Below are positions 1 through 8,897 of a stretch of DNA of 64,000 nt, piece after piece. The notes under the pieces are model-generated. The model had not been told where the DNA came from. It searched no databases and saw nothing but the letters and a program-made list of their open reading frames with translations. The position numbers and the translations under genes are program-made. Source of the stretch: Alphaproteobacteria bacterium (lineage in GTDB: Bacteria; Pseudomonadota; Alphaproteobacteria; Micavibrionales; Micavibrionaceae). Where the stretch lies: assembly GCA_017999645.1 (NCBI GenBank), contig JAGNLJ010000005.1, positions 62,001 to 126,000 on the forward strand. Reading direction: 5' to 3'. Numbering within the stretch: position 1 is the first letter of the stretch; every line of letters starts with the position of its first letter.

Positions 1-807
1 CTGAATGACGCCCAGCCCGTCGGCAGCCCGTTCACACAGGCGCTCACCGGTGAGTACCGCGAATTCTCGAACGCAGAAAAAGACAACTTTGATTACCCGG
101 ATGCGCTGCACTTCGCGCGCAAGGGCCTTGCCACAGCTTCTGGCGAAACCGTTCTGCCTGAACCGGTTGCCGACTGGAACCTCAGCGAGAAACACATCCA
201 GGAACTCGGCGCAGCCCGCGGCCGCCTGATCGTTGCTTACGATCTCGGCGCGCGTGAAACCGCTCCCGCTCTTTCGGCCCGCGCTCAAGCCAAATTTGAC
301 TGCTGGATTGAATCGCAGGAAGAGCACTGGAACGACACAGACGTTCCTTGCAAAAAGGACTTCATGGATGCGTTAGCGCAGCTTGAAGGCCAGCTCCAGC
401 CGCAGGCTCCCGCTCAGGAAGTCGTCGAGCCGATGAACAACTACGGCGTTGACCCGAATGCACCGATGGCCGCTGAGAACGCGATGTACCTCGTGTTCTT
501 CGACTGGGACCGCTCGAACATCGGCTCCGGCGCACAAAGCGTTCTTGACGCAGTCGCCGCCGAAGTCGCGAAAAACCCGCCCGCTTCCATCAGCGTCGTC
601 GGCCACGCTGACACCTCGGGTCCGACCGACTACAACGAACGTCTGGCTCTGAAACGCGCCAACAATGTGAAGGACGCCCTCGTCCAGCGCGGTGTTGATG
701 CCTCGATCATCATGGTCGATGCAAAAGGCGAGACCGAGCCTCTGGTTGCTACGCCGGACAACGTCCGCGAGCCGGCCAACCGCCGCGTGAACATCTCGTT
801 CCAGTAA
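1..807 (+). CDS. OmpA-family outer membrane protein, 5' truncated by window edge
   Basis: The reading frame is open from base 1 to the stop at 805-807, so the gene starts outside the window; the ATG at 364 is internal. The last ~110 residues form an OmpA-like peptidoglycan-binding domain: a VFFDWDRS strand, a GHADTSG turn, the helix starting TDYNERLALKRA, and the ending NRRVNISF. This domain in Gram-negative envelopes binds diaminopimelate in peptidoglycan and ties the outer membrane to the wall. The part before it contains Cys residues and a linker rich in Pro and Gln. Whether the missing N-terminus is a beta-barrel, a lipoprotein or a soluble periplasmic domain cannot be seen. A strong terminator follows. 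Confidence 0.9.
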   Translation: MNDAQPVGSPFTQALTGEYREFSNAEKDNFDYPDALHFARKGLATASGETVLPEPVADWNLSEKHIQELGAARGRLIVAYDLGARETAPALSARAQAKFDCWIESQEEHWNDTDVPCKKDFMDALAQLEGQLQPQAPAQEVVEPMNNYGVDPNAPMAAENAMYLVFFDWDRSNIGSGAQSVLDAVAAEVAKNPPASISVVGHADTSGPTDYNERLALKRANNVKDALVQRGVDASIIMVDAKGETEPLVATPDNVREPANRRVNISFQ

Positions 808-823
808 GCGGAATTACGAATTT

Positions 824-856
824 AAAAAGGCCGGGAGCGATCCCGGCCTTTTTTAT
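824..856 (+). terminator. Rho-independent terminator after the ompA-family gene
   Basis: A perfect 10-bp stem (827-836 with 841-850) closes a GCGA tetraloop and is followed by a T tract. It lies 20 bases after the stop codon. Confidence 0.9.
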
Positions 857-862
857 TGCTTC

Positions 863-944
863 CGTCATTGCGAGGAGCGAATGCGACGAATCAATCCATT
901 TTTCTGTCTTGGGTCTGGATTGCTTCGCTACGCTCGCAATGACG
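863..944. repeat. Palindromic intergenic repeat, family 1, copy 1
   Basis: The element begins CGTCATTGCGAGGAGCG and ends with the inverse CGCTCGCAATGACG, with inner arms CAATCCA and TGGATTG, so the whole unit can fold into one long hairpin. Related copies lie at 25368-25438 and 59794-59910. It fills the space between the ompA-family terminator and the stop codon of the convergent lipoprotein gene. Confidence 0.85.
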
Positions 945-945
945 A

Positions 946-1506
946 TTACTGAGTATTTAACCGCATATCCGTCAGCACCACCCGCACCACCTGGCGATCT
1001 AAATCGGCATAGAGCTGCTCGATCCCCTCAAGCTGGTGCTGCTCGCGCTCGGCGACCGAAGCATGCTCGGTGATATTCATCGTGCGCTGCGCCTTCAGCG
1101 TATTGCCGTACAAAACCACACCGCTCTCGCTGATATGCTCCAAGCGCAGGATCAGTTTCACGTCATAAACATCATGCCCGGCCACGTTCAGGTAACCGGT
1201 CATCCGGCCCTTGGAGGGCGAGTAAACATGGCGCACGGTCGCCTCTTCCATCACGGCGCGAAGCGTCCCGTTGCCGCCCACGGCATTAAACCGCGTGGAG
1301 AGATAACGCTCCGCCGCTTCTGACGGCGAAACCGCGAAACCATCGGCCTCGCTGCCGCCCAGCACTTCCGTCTCCACCTGCGCGACACTGACCGGCATCG
1401 GCTGCAGATGATCGAACGTGATATCAGGGTGCGGCAGTCCCGCTCCCGATGCGCACGCCGCAAGAACACCAATCGACGCAAAACTCAAAAATCTGTACCT
1501 GGCCAT
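946..1506 (-). CDS. Putative lipoprotein of unknown function (186 aa)
   Basis: The start at 1506 was chosen because an AAGGAG ribosome binding site precedes it and a lipoprotein signal peptide follows; the frame is open further upstream but that part only overlaps hslO. The signal sequence ends in a lipobox LAAC with Cys at residue 18, so the mature protein should be lipid-anchored in the envelope. The rest is a mixed alpha/beta domain with no motif I recognise. It follows hslO by ten bases on the same strand, so the two are probably co-transcribed, but no functional link is evident. Function unknown. Confidence 0.75.
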   Translation of the reverse strand: MARYRFLSFASIGVLAACASGAGLPHPDITFDHLQPMPVSVAQVETEVLGGSEADGFAVSPSEAAERYLSTRFNAVGGNGTLRAVMEEATVRHVYSPSKGRMTGYLNVAGHDVYDVKLILRLEHISESGVVLYGNTLKAQRTMNITEHASVAEREQHQLEGIEQLYADLDRQVVRVVLTDMRLNTQ

Positions 1507-1516
1507 AAAAATCTCC

Positions 1517-2482
1517 TTACTTCTTTTTGGGTTTCTTTTTCTTGGTACGGTTTTTAACCGTATCAGGATCAAGCGTAAAATTGCGGCTGCAGAATTCGCA
1601 ATGCATCTGGATGGTTCCGCTTTCCGAGAGATATTCGATGTCGTCGTCCGCAAGGCTCGCCAGCACCTTCTCGATTTTTTCTGAATCGCAGCGGCATCCT
1701 TTCGTGACATGCAGGGGTTTATAAACCCGCACGCCTTCTTCGTGGAACAGACGCAGCAGCAATTCCCGCGAATGCAGGGCGGGGTCAAGAATTTCGCTGT
1801 CTTTCATGGTCCCGAGCAGGGTCATCGAACGGCTCCAGTCCTCTTTACGTACCGACAGGCTGTCTTCCTTCGCCTCTTCCGGCATAAGCTGGAGCATCAC
1901 GCCCCCGGCCCGCCATTTACCGTCATGCCGCCCCACGGCAATCTTGATCCCGGTATCGATCTGCTCCGACTGGTTGAAATAGTGCTGAACACATTCCACC
2001 AGCGATTTGCCCTTAAGTTCTACAATGCCTTGATAGCGGTCGGTCTTGCCCATCTGGTCGACGGTGAAGGCGATATAGCCCTTGCCCAGGAAAAGCGGCA
2101 GCAGGTCGGTATCATTGCCGAATTTCGCGACGCGTTCCTTGTCAAAACTCGCGCAGCCACGCACTTCGCCCTTCGAGGTCATGTCGGCCACCAGCATCCC
2201 CACCGGCCCGTCACCCTTGGTCTGCAGGGTAAAAATCCCCTCATATTTAAGCATCGAGGATAAAAGCGCGGCCAGCGTTATCGTCTCGGCCACCAGATGC
2301 GCCACGGGTAGCGGGTAATCATGCGGACCCAGGATCTCGTCCAGCACACCGCCCAGCCTCACAGCCCGCCCCCGGAGCTGCGTCTTTTCAAGCTGAAAGG
2401 GCTGGACGATATTATCGTCCGCCTTGTCGAAACCGTCTGCGTTATCGTTGATCGCCCCTTCCGGGACCTTCCGCCGTGCCAT
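1517..2482 (-). CDS. hslO: Hsp33 redox-regulated chaperone
   Basis: Hsp33 is a cytosolic holdase activated by oxidation and unfolding of its C-terminal zinc switch. The 321-residue product has the usual N-terminal substrate-binding domain and a C-terminal CxC (Cys263, Cys265) plus CxxC (Cys295, Cys298) zinc centre, with the 29-residue spacing expected of the family, followed by a lysine-rich tail. The start at 2482 is chosen because the family fold begins soon after it; the frame is open upstream but that would run into divergent recX. The region between them is 36 bases, so promoters must overlap. Confidence 0.93.
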   Translation of the reverse strand: MARRKVPEGAINDNADGFDKADDNIVQPFQLEKTQLRGRAVRLGGVLDEILGPHDYPLPVAHLVAETITLAALLSSMLKYEGIFTLQTKGDGPVGMLVADMTSKGEVRGCASFDKERVAKFGNDTDLLPLFLGKGYIAFTVDQMGKTDRYQGIVELKGKSLVECVQHYFNQSEQIDTGIKIAVGRHDGKWRAGGVMLQLMPEEAKEDSLSVRKEDWSRSMTLLGTMKDSEILDPALHSRELLLRLFHEEGVRVYKPLHVTKGCRCDSEKIEKVLASLADDDIEYLSESGTIQMHCEFCSRNFTLDPDTVKNRTKKKKPKKK

Positions 2483-2518
2483 GTGTCCATTATACCGAAA
2501 GTTTGCTAGCCTTCCAGA

Positions 2519-3088
2519 ATGGATTCTGCCCAAAATAAAAAATCTGAGAAAAAAGCCGGTCGTAAGAAGCCGAAAAAAATCACCGCCCAGTATCTCCACA
2601 ATGCCGGGCTCTATTATTTGCAACGTTTCGCCGCCAGCAGGGGCCAGTTCCGCGCCGTCATGCTCCGCAAGATCAAGCGCTCCTGCATGGAACACCGGGA
2701 TCAGAATTACGAAACCTGCGCCGCCATGGTCGAGGAAACCGTCGAAAAATTCGAACGCGCAGGCCTGCTGAATGACGAACTCTATACACGCGGCGCCGTC
2801 ATCTCGCTCCGTCGGCAGGGTAAATCCAAAAACGCAATAATGTCGAAACTGAAAACGCGCGGCGTTGCCGCCACGCTTGTTACCGAGACGCTTGGTGCGC
2901 AGGATACGGAAAATTCAGAACTCCGCGCGGCCTTAACAGTCCTTCGCCGTAAAAAAGCCGGGCCGTTCGGAGAAAAGGACAGCGAAAAGATATTGGCCGC
3001 CCTCGCCCGTGCCGGCTTTTCATACGATACCGCTGGCCGCGCCATGAAAATGGATCGCGCCGAAGCCGAAGAAATTCTGGAGAATTAG
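2519..3088 (+). CDS. recX: RecX-family regulatory protein
   Basis: RecX proteins bind RecA filaments and modulate recombination and SOS induction. The 189-residue product has a basic Lys-rich N-terminus followed by the all-helical three-helix repeats of RecX: LHNAGLYYLQRFAASRGQFR, then the segment ending LLNDELYTRGAVISLRRQGKS with a KLKTRGV motif, and a third repeat ending FSYDTAGRAM. It is divergent from hslO and convergent with the sensor kinase, its last four bases overlapping that gene's stop. recA is not in this window, which is usual for this group. Confidence 0.85.
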   Translation: MDSAQNKKSEKKAGRKKPKKITAQYLHNAGLYYLQRFAASRGQFRAVMLRKIKRSCMEHRDQNYETCAAMVEETVEKFERAGLLNDELYTRGAVISLRRQGKSKNAIMSKLKTRGVAATLVTETLGAQDTENSELRAALTVLRRKKAGPFGEKDSEKILAALARAGFSYDTAGRAMKMDRAEAEEILEN

Positions 3089-5700
3089 GATACTTTTTCG
3101 CCGTCTTTGGCGGTGTTCGCAGGTGCAGTGGGCGTCGCAGATGTATTCGACCACGGTCTTTTCTGCTGCTGCGGCACGCGCTCCGGTGGGAAAATAATCG
3201 TCGCCGTCGTACCGATACCCTTTTTCGAGAACAATTCCAGCTTGCCGTCATGCAGCTTGATCAGCGCATCGACCAGCGTTAAACCAAGACCCGTACCCGC
3301 CGTGTTCCGGCTGAGCGCGTTGTCGACCTGCCCGAACGGCGAAAGCGCCTTCTCGATTTCATGCTCGTCAAGACCGACACCCGTGTCGGTAAAGGACAGG
3401 CGCAGCGAACCCTGACGGTCCACCTCGCCGCTGATCGTGACGCGCCCGCCTGGCGGCGTAAACTTGATGGCGTTCGACAACAGGTTCAGCACGATCTGCT
3501 TGATCGCAAGCTCTTCGCCCACTACCTGCGGCAAATTGCCCAACGTATTCGTAATTGTCAGCTTGTTGGCTTCCGATTTGCTTTCCAGCAGTCTCAAGGC
3601 GGCCTTCACGACGTCCGGCACCGCCACGAGGCTTTCATTCAGGCGGCGCTCGTTCGCCTCGATACGCGAAATATCCAGAATTTCATTGATGACTTTCAGC
3701 AATCTCTTACCGCTATCATAAATCTCGCGCGAATATTCCTTATACGGATCCTGAGCGATCGGCCCGAACGTCTCTTTATGAATGATCTCCGAGAAGCCGA
3801 TAATCGAGTTCAAAGGCGTACGGAGTTCGTGGCTCATATTCGCCAGGAATTCCGACTTCGCGCGGTTGGCAAGGTCGGACCTGATCTTCGCTTCGCGCAG
3901 GGCGATTTCGCCTTCCTTACGTTGCGTAATATCTTCCATACTGCCTTCGTAATAGAGCGTGTTGCTCGATTCATCACGCACGACGCGCAGGTTTTCGTTG
4001 ACCCAGATCGATTCCCCACTCAGTTTTTTGACCTGTGTTTCGTGGTTGTACACCGCACCTTTCGCTTCAAGCTCCTTCAGGAAGGCTTGTCTCTCGCGGA
4101 TGCCACCGTAAACCGTTTCGTTGGCGTTCTTGATCTGGCGTAGCAACTGCTCCGGCCCGTCATAACCGAGAATGCGTGCCAGCGCCGGGTTGGCGCTCAA
4201 ATACATACCCTCGGGCGTAAGCTGGAAAATTCCTCCGGCGGCGTTTTCAACGATGGCGCGGAATTTCTTTTCCGCTTCGCCAAGCGCGCGTTCGGCGCGG
4301 CGGCGCTCTTCAACGTCCGTAAACGTACCCACAACGCGTTGCGCACGTGATTCATCCTGCCGCAACATCGATATCGCCAGCTCGACGGCGCGGAACGTTC
4401 CATCGACGGTACGCAGGCGCGTAAATGAACGGTAAGGCTGCTTCTGGCTACGCACCATCAGCTGAAAATCCTTGGCCTGTTTTTCCTGGTCCTGCGGGTG
4501 CAGCATCTTGAAAATTTCCTGCCCCTTCGATTGCTCGATCTCGAAGCCGGTGATTTTCTGCCATGTCTTGTTCAGGAACAATATTTTCCCGTTAATATCT
4601 GTTTCAAAAATCACGTCACTGACCGAGTCGATAACCGCGCGATTTTCGCTTTCGGATTTGATAAGCGTCGATGTCAGGTTTTCACGCTTGACCATTTCTT
4701 CGTGCAGTTCAATGTTTTTACCCTCGAGCACGCGGTTTAGACTCATCATCCTCTGGTTCTGTAGTTTGTGGGTTCGTAAATATCCCGCGCCGATCAAGGT
4801 CAGCACAAAACCGAACAGAACCGTCATGCCAGGAATAGCCTCAAGGAACGCCGTGCCGTCCTTCTTCATGTATTCCGTGCGCACTTCCCACAAACGGTCG
4901 CCGAATGAAAATTCATAAACCCGGTCATAGGTCCACGGCTTCCCGCCTTCTTCATAACGGCTCAGAAGATAAACATCATGGTTCTTTTCCGGATCGCGGA
5001 TACTGATATGCGCCAGCGTCGGGTTATCCTGCCAGCTCTGATATAAAACACCGTCCGCCTGCGCAATACCCACCAGCAACCCCGCGCTCTGATCATACTG
5101 CTTTATCGGGCGTATCAACAGGAAAGGAATTGAACCTGTCGCGGCCTGACCATCTTTAGAGGGCTTAAATAATTCCGGATCACTGAGAATCTGCGGACTT
5201 AAAATTTCAAAATGGGACGGCTTCAGAATACGCGACAACATGATCTTGTCGGGATTGAGACCGTAAACCGGCCTGGGGTTGTCCTGTGTGTCGGTTTTAT
5301 ACAATGTCTTGAACGACCATGCACCGTTGGGCTTTTTGTAAGCCAGGAAAATCTGGTCGAACTTCTCGACCGGAATTTTTGACTCGCGGATTCTGCTGGC
5401 GACCTCGTCCTTATCCATCTGGCCGGAAATTGAGAAAATCGTCCCGAGCGTATTCATGGTGTTTTCGAACTGGCTGAATTTTTCAGCGATCGTCTTCGCG
5501 CCGGAGTCCGAAATACCTTCGTATTCTGTCCCGGTAATGTTCTTGACGAAGAAATTCATGGTCAAAAATGCAGCGAGCGTCAGAGCAACACCGGTTAGAA
5601 CGGATGCGAATTCGGCAAAGCTCGCCTTCGTCAGCGTTTTTCGCGACGTTGGTCTCTCTGCTGCCGGCCTACGGCTTTTCATTTTATTTTTTGGTGTCAT
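3085..5700 (-). CDS. Membrane-bound CHASE/PAS sensor histidine kinase
   Basis: A large sensor kinase (871 aa from ATG 5700). In order: TM1 at about residues 31-50; a periplasmic CHASE-like sensor domain to about 285; TM2 at about 295-315; a short coiled stretch; two PAS domains with PAC tails; a HisKA domain with phospho-acceptor motif SHELRTPLNS; and a HATPase with NLLSNAIKF, DTGVGLDE and GTGLGL boxes. There is no receiver domain and no response regulator next door, so it is an orphan kinase. Start uncertain: GTG 5754, ATG 5700 and ATG 5682 all lack a clear ribosome binding site; 5700 puts TM1 in a normal place. CHASE domains bind small extracellular ligands; this ligand is unknown. Confidence 0.88.
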   Translation of the reverse strand: MTPKNKMKSRRPAAERPTSRKTLTKASFAEFASVLTGVALTLAAFLTMNFFVKNITGTEYEGISDSGAKTIAEKFSQFENTMNTLGTIFSISGQMDKDEVASRIRESKIPVEKFDQIFLAYKKPNGAWSFKTLYKTDTQDNPRPVYGLNPDKIMLSRILKPSHFEILSPQILSDPELFKPSKDGQAATGSIPFLLIRPIKQYDQSAGLLVGIAQADGVLYQSWQDNPTLAHISIRDPEKNHDVYLLSRYEEGGKPWTYDRVYEFSFGDRLWEVRTEYMKKDGTAFLEAIPGMTVLFGFVLTLIGAGYLRTHKLQNQRMMSLNRVLEGKNIELHEEMVKRENLTSTLIKSESENRAVIDSVSDVIFETDINGKILFLNKTWQKITGFEIEQSKGQEIFKMLHPQDQEKQAKDFQLMVRSQKQPYRSFTRLRTVDGTFRAVELAISMLRQDESRAQRVVGTFTDVEERRRAERALGEAEKKFRAIVENAAGGIFQLTPEGMYLSANPALARILGYDGPEQLLRQIKNANETVYGGIRERQAFLKELEAKGAVYNHETQVKKLSGESIWVNENLRVVRDESSNTLYYEGSMEDITQRKEGEIALREAKIRSDLANRAKSEFLANMSHELRTPLNSIIGFSEIIHKETFGPIAQDPYKEYSREIYDSGKRLLKVINEILDISRIEANERRLNESLVAVPDVVKAALRLLESKSEANKLTITNTLGNLPQVVGEELAIKQIVLNLLSNAIKFTPPGGRVTISGEVDRQGSLRLSFTDTGVGLDEHEIEKALSPFGQVDNALSRNTAGTGLGLTLVDALIKLHDGKLELFSKKGIGTTATIIFPPERVPQQQKRPWSNTSATPTAPANTAKDGEKVS

Positions 5701-5950
5701 GCGCGTACAAAAAACGATAAAGCGGTGCAGAATCAAAAAGATACTGCCCCACACTAAAATGCCCTAAAGCCATTAAAAACTTGCTAATTTTGCCCAAAAA
5801 CGGCCATTTTTTGGCCTTTTTAATGCAATGCGGAATATTAAGGATGACAGGCAAAACCGTTTGCGCGGGGCTGGAAAATGCTGTATTCATTACACTTTCC
5901 TGAGTTGCTGCAGCGTATTAACCTGATTTATTAACACGAGGACAGTACCC

Positions 5951-6403
5951 ATGGCCCAGAAGAACCCCTTCGCTGATTTTTTCGCTCAAAACGACTTCGC
6001 GAAACTATTTGAAAACTATCAAACCAGCGCATTCGATTTGAAAGCGCTTCTCGAAACGCAGCGCAAAAATGTGCAGGCCATCACCGAAGCCAACCAGGTT
6101 TCCATGGGCAATCTGCAGACCATCGCGCAGCGGCAGACTGAAATCCTCTCGCAAATCGTCGAGGACAATTCATCGCTCGCGAAAGAGCTGATGACCGAAG
6201 GCACGCCTGAAGAAAAAATCGCCAAGAACGCGAAATTGTTCAAGAACATATACGAGCGCACGGTCGGCAACATGAAAGACCTGTCCGAGATGATCAACAA
6301 ATCGAACCAGGAAGCATCGGCAATCATCAACAAGCGCGTTGCCGCGACGATGAACGAAATCCAGTCTTCCATCGAGAAAACCAAGAAAAAAGAAGCGGCC
6401 TGA
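5951..6403 (+). CDS. Phasin family protein
   Basis: The 150-residue product is highly helical and amphipathic, starting with the phasin-like region NPFADFFAQNDFAKLFE and continuing with heptad-rich helices (QRKNVQAITEANQ, RQTEILSQIVE). Phasins coat polyhydroxyalkanoate granules and control their number and size, so the host probably stores PHA, although no PHA synthase is in the window. A GAGG ribosome binding site precedes the ATG by about nine bases. The Lys/Glu-rich C-terminus is common in the family. It sits directly upstream of the csaA-like gene with no gap. Confidence 0.85.
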   Translation: MAQKNPFADFFAQNDFAKLFENYQTSAFDLKALLETQRKNVQAITEANQVSMGNLQTIAQRQTEILSQIVEDNSSLAKELMTEGTPEEKIAKNAKLFKNIYERTVGNMKDLSEMINKSNQEASAIINKRVAATMNEIQSSIEKTKKKEAA

Positions 6404-6739
6404 TTGACCGCTTCTTTCGACGATTTTCTTAAAATCGACATTCGTGCTGGAACAATTACCGATGTGCAGCCCTTCCCCGAGGCGCGCAAACCGGCCTATA
6501 AGCTTGCCATCGATTTCGGCCCCGAAATAGGCACGAAGAAAAGCTCGGCCCAGATCACGGAAAACCACACGCCGGAACAATTAATCGGCAAACAGGTGGC
6601 GGCGGTGGTGAATTTCGCGCCACGCCAGATCGGCCCCTTCATGTCGGAAGTTCTGACGCTCGGCTTTCCGGACGAAAACGGCAAGGTGGTCCTGATTACA
6701 CCTTCAAAAAACGTGCCGAACGGCGGGCGACTTTTTTAA
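6404..6739 (+). CDS. csaA: CsaA-like tRNA-binding domain protein
   Basis: A 111-residue OB-fold protein matching the stand-alone EMAP/CsaA tRNA-binding domain. It begins FDDFLKIDIRAGTI, has the core AYKLAIDFG and ends with the family's PNGGRLF. CsaA proteins are homodimers reported to bind tRNA and to have chaperone-like activity. The start is a TTG immediately after the TGA of the phasin gene; it gives the standard family length and no ATG is available. Translational coupling to the phasin gene is likely. Confidence 0.88.
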   Translation: MTASFDDFLKIDIRAGTITDVQPFPEARKPAYKLAIDFGPEIGTKKSSAQITENHTPEQLIGKQVAAVVNFAPRQIGPFMSEVLTLGFPDENGKVVLITPSKNVPNGGRLF

Positions 6740-6748
6740 GTTATAGCT

Positions 6749-8074
6749 TTAAACCGGCAGGCGGATCATCACCTTCAATCCCCCGTGGTTGCTCTCCTCA
6801 AGCCATATCTTCCCGCCATGGCCATGCACGATCTCCATCGCGATAGGCAAGCCCAGCCCTACGCCGCCCGTCGCCGCGTTGCGAGATGAATCGACGCGGT
6901 AGAATGGCCTGAAAACATCATCGTATTGATCCTGCGGAATGCCCGGCCCGTCATCCTCGATAATGATGTTCAGATATTTTCCATCCAGCTGCGTCGACAG
7001 CCAGATATGCTTCCCGTACTGCCCGGCATTCGTAATGATATTCATCAGGCAACGCTCGAACGCTACCGGGCGCAGCATCAATTGCGCGTCACGCCCTACG
7101 TTGGATTCAATATTCAGCCCATGACGCCGCCCCGCATCCGTCACTTTATCAATCGTCGCGCTCAGACCCACCGGCTGCGCTTCCTCATCGCCCTCGCCGC
7201 GCACGAAATCGAGATACCCCTCGATCATTTTCTCCATCTGCTGGATGTCGCCCTTCATCTCCTTGATGTCTTTATTATCCGGCAACATCGCAAGCTGCAA
7301 TTTTAACCGCGTCAAAGGCGTGCGCAGATCGTGTGAAACCCCTGCCAGCATCGTCGTGCGCTGCTCGATCTGGCGCTTGATGCGCTTGTGCATGTCGAGG
7401 AAAGATTCTCCCGCCTGCCGCACTTCCTTCGCGCCTTCCGGCTTGAAATAGGCAACGTCGCGCCCCTTGCCGAAACGCTCCGCCGCCGCTGCTAATTTAC
7501 GGATCGGCCTGATCTGGTTGCGCATGAACAGGATAGCGATGGCAAGCAAAACAATGGACGAACCGATCATCCACAGCAGGAAAATATAACCCGACGATGA
7601 AAACAGCCGCCGCTGCGGTAACATAACGCTGAGCACGCCTTCACTAAGCTGTACATCGATGATGATCCACTTTTCATCGTCATCGATGGAAAGAAAAAAC
7701 GGGCGCTGCAGGCTCATCTCCAGTTGCCCCCTCAGCGTATCAGCCATGTGCGATTTCCATGCATCCGGCTGGAAATTGCTGGATTTCTGCTCGATCTCCG
7801 CGCCAGGCTTAAAACCGACAAGCAGATCAAGATGCTGGCTGGCGTAACCGATAATATCCCGCATCTCCTGCGGCGATGAATTATTTTCGATGGCGCTGGC
7901 GATCAACGCTGTCTCACCCGCGACAGAATAGGCAAGCCGCATCGTCATCTTGCCCCAGTGCCTATCAAAGAAAACAAATGTCGCGATAACCTGGATCAAC
8001 AGGATCGGCGTAATCAGGATCATCAACGAACGGCCAAGCAGCGTGCGCGGCAGGAATGATTTAATTGAAAACAT
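6749..8074 (-). CDS. EnvZ-like sensor histidine kinase
   Basis: An inner-membrane two-component kinase of 441 residues. It has TM1 near residues 12-33, a periplasmic sensor segment, TM2 at about 165-187, a HAMP linker, a HisKA domain with SHDLRTPLTRLK (acceptor His in AGVSH), and a HATPase with IITNAGQYG, EDDGPGIP, VFRPFYR and GVGLGL. The HisKA sequence and the RPFYRVD box are those of the EnvZ/PhoR-like group paired with OmpR-type regulators. The start is ATG 8074, with a GAGGAGGA site at good spacing (GTG 8077 is in frame just before), and it overlaps the stop of the response regulator gene, so the two are coupled. The signal is unknown. Confidence 0.92.
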   Translation of the reverse strand: MFSIKSFLPRTLLGRSLMILITPILLIQVIATFVFFDRHWGKMTMRLAYSVAGETALIASAIENNSSPQEMRDIIGYASQHLDLLVGFKPGAEIEQKSSNFQPDAWKSHMADTLRGQLEMSLQRPFFLSIDDDEKWIIIDVQLSEGVLSVMLPQRRLFSSSGYIFLLWMIGSSIVLLAIAILFMRNQIRPIRKLAAAAERFGKGRDVAYFKPEGAKEVRQAGESFLDMHKRIKRQIEQRTTMLAGVSHDLRTPLTRLKLQLAMLPDNKDIKEMKGDIQQMEKMIEGYLDFVRGEGDEEAQPVGLSATIDKVTDAGRRHGLNIESNVGRDAQLMLRPVAFERCLMNIITNAGQYGKHIWLSTQLDGKYLNIIIEDDGPGIPQDQYDDVFRPFYRVDSSRNAATGGVGLGLPIAMEIVHGHGGKIWLEESNHGGLKVMIRLPV

Positions 8075-8790
8075 CACTCCTCCTCGATCCGCAGCAGATA
8101 TCCTTTGCCCCGCACAGTCTGCAGATAGCGCGGCACCTTAGTGTCCTTCTCGATTTTGCGGCGAAGTCGCGTCACCTGCACGTCAATCGTGCGCTCGCCC
8201 GCATCAAGCCCGCATTTCTGCGCTAGTTCTTCACGTGAAACCGGCTCGCCCGACCGTCCCGCCAACGCACGGATCAACAATGCCTCCGCCGCAGTCAAAG
8301 GTAAAATCTCCGCGCCATCCTGTAATTCATTGCGTTCCGGGTCAAAACGCCACGCGCCAATCCTGAAAGGCTTCAGCGTTTCGCTTTTCTGAACCGTGCG
8401 GCGCAAAATCGCATTCAACCTTAAAACCAACTCACGCGGCTCAAACGGCTTGGGCAGATAATCGTCCGCACCCGCCTCGAACCCTGTAATCCTGTCCTGC
8501 GCCTCGCCGAGCGCCGTCAGCAGCAGCACGGGAATTTTATGACTTTTCTGCAAATCGCGCGTCAGCTCGATCCCGCTTTCGCCCGGCATCATCACATCAA
8601 CCACCATCGCATCGAATGCAAAGTTCTTCAGCATCGAACGCGCCTCTTTCGCATCACCCGCCGACATAACCACAAAGCCATGCTCATGCAGATAACGCGA
8701 AACCAGGTCGGAAATGCGCTCGTCATCATCCACCACCAGCACATGCGGCCGGGCGGCGAGGTCAAGCGTTGTATTGGCTGGAGAATTCAT
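8074..8790 (-). CDS. ompR: OmpR-family response regulator
   Basis: A 238-residue DNA-binding response regulator. The receiver carries the acidic pair in VVDDDE, the phospho-acceptor Asp in VVDVMMPG, the LTA switch Thr/Ala and KPF Lys. The C-terminal winged helix ends with the OmpR signature RRKIEKDTKVPRYLQTVRG. It is the first gene of the operon with the downstream kinase. It is divergent from the aminotransferase gene across a 107-base region that must hold both promoters. The pairing with an EnvZ-like kinase suggests osmotic or envelope control, but target genes cannot be read from here. Confidence 0.93.
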   Translation of the reverse strand: MNSPANTTLDLAARPHVLVVDDDERISDLVSRYLHEHGFVVMSAGDAKEARSMLKNFAFDAMVVDVMMPGESGIELTRDLQKSHKIPVLLLTALGEAQDRITGFEAGADDYLPKPFEPRELVLRLNAILRRTVQKSETLKPFRIGAWRFDPERNELQDGAEILPLTAAEALLIRALAGRSGEPVSREELAQKCGLDAGERTIDVQVTRLRRKIEKDTKVPRYLQTVRGKGYLLRIEEE

Positions 8791-8897
8791 GAAAATGTTT
8801 ACAAACCCTATGTTTTTCCTGTATTAACCTAGACGGAATTAACGCAAGCGTAAACAGCGAAAAACCCTGTAAATACAGGGAAACCCAAGGATTTTAA

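Noticed and set aside
946-1788. Longer version of the lipoprotein gene reaching back to 1788
   Set aside because: The extra 94 codons run through hslO on the same strand in another frame and look random (Cys/Arg-rich); the signal peptide and ribosome binding site place the start at 1506.
1036-2263. Plus-strand open frames opposite the lipoprotein and hslO
   Set aside because: They mirror the codons of well-supported genes on the other strand and show no family features or ribosome binding site.
5684-5890. Small minus-strand frame of 68 codons before the sensor kinase
   Set aside because: No ribosome binding site, no recognisable features, and it overlaps the likely kinase leader and an A/T-rich hairpin.
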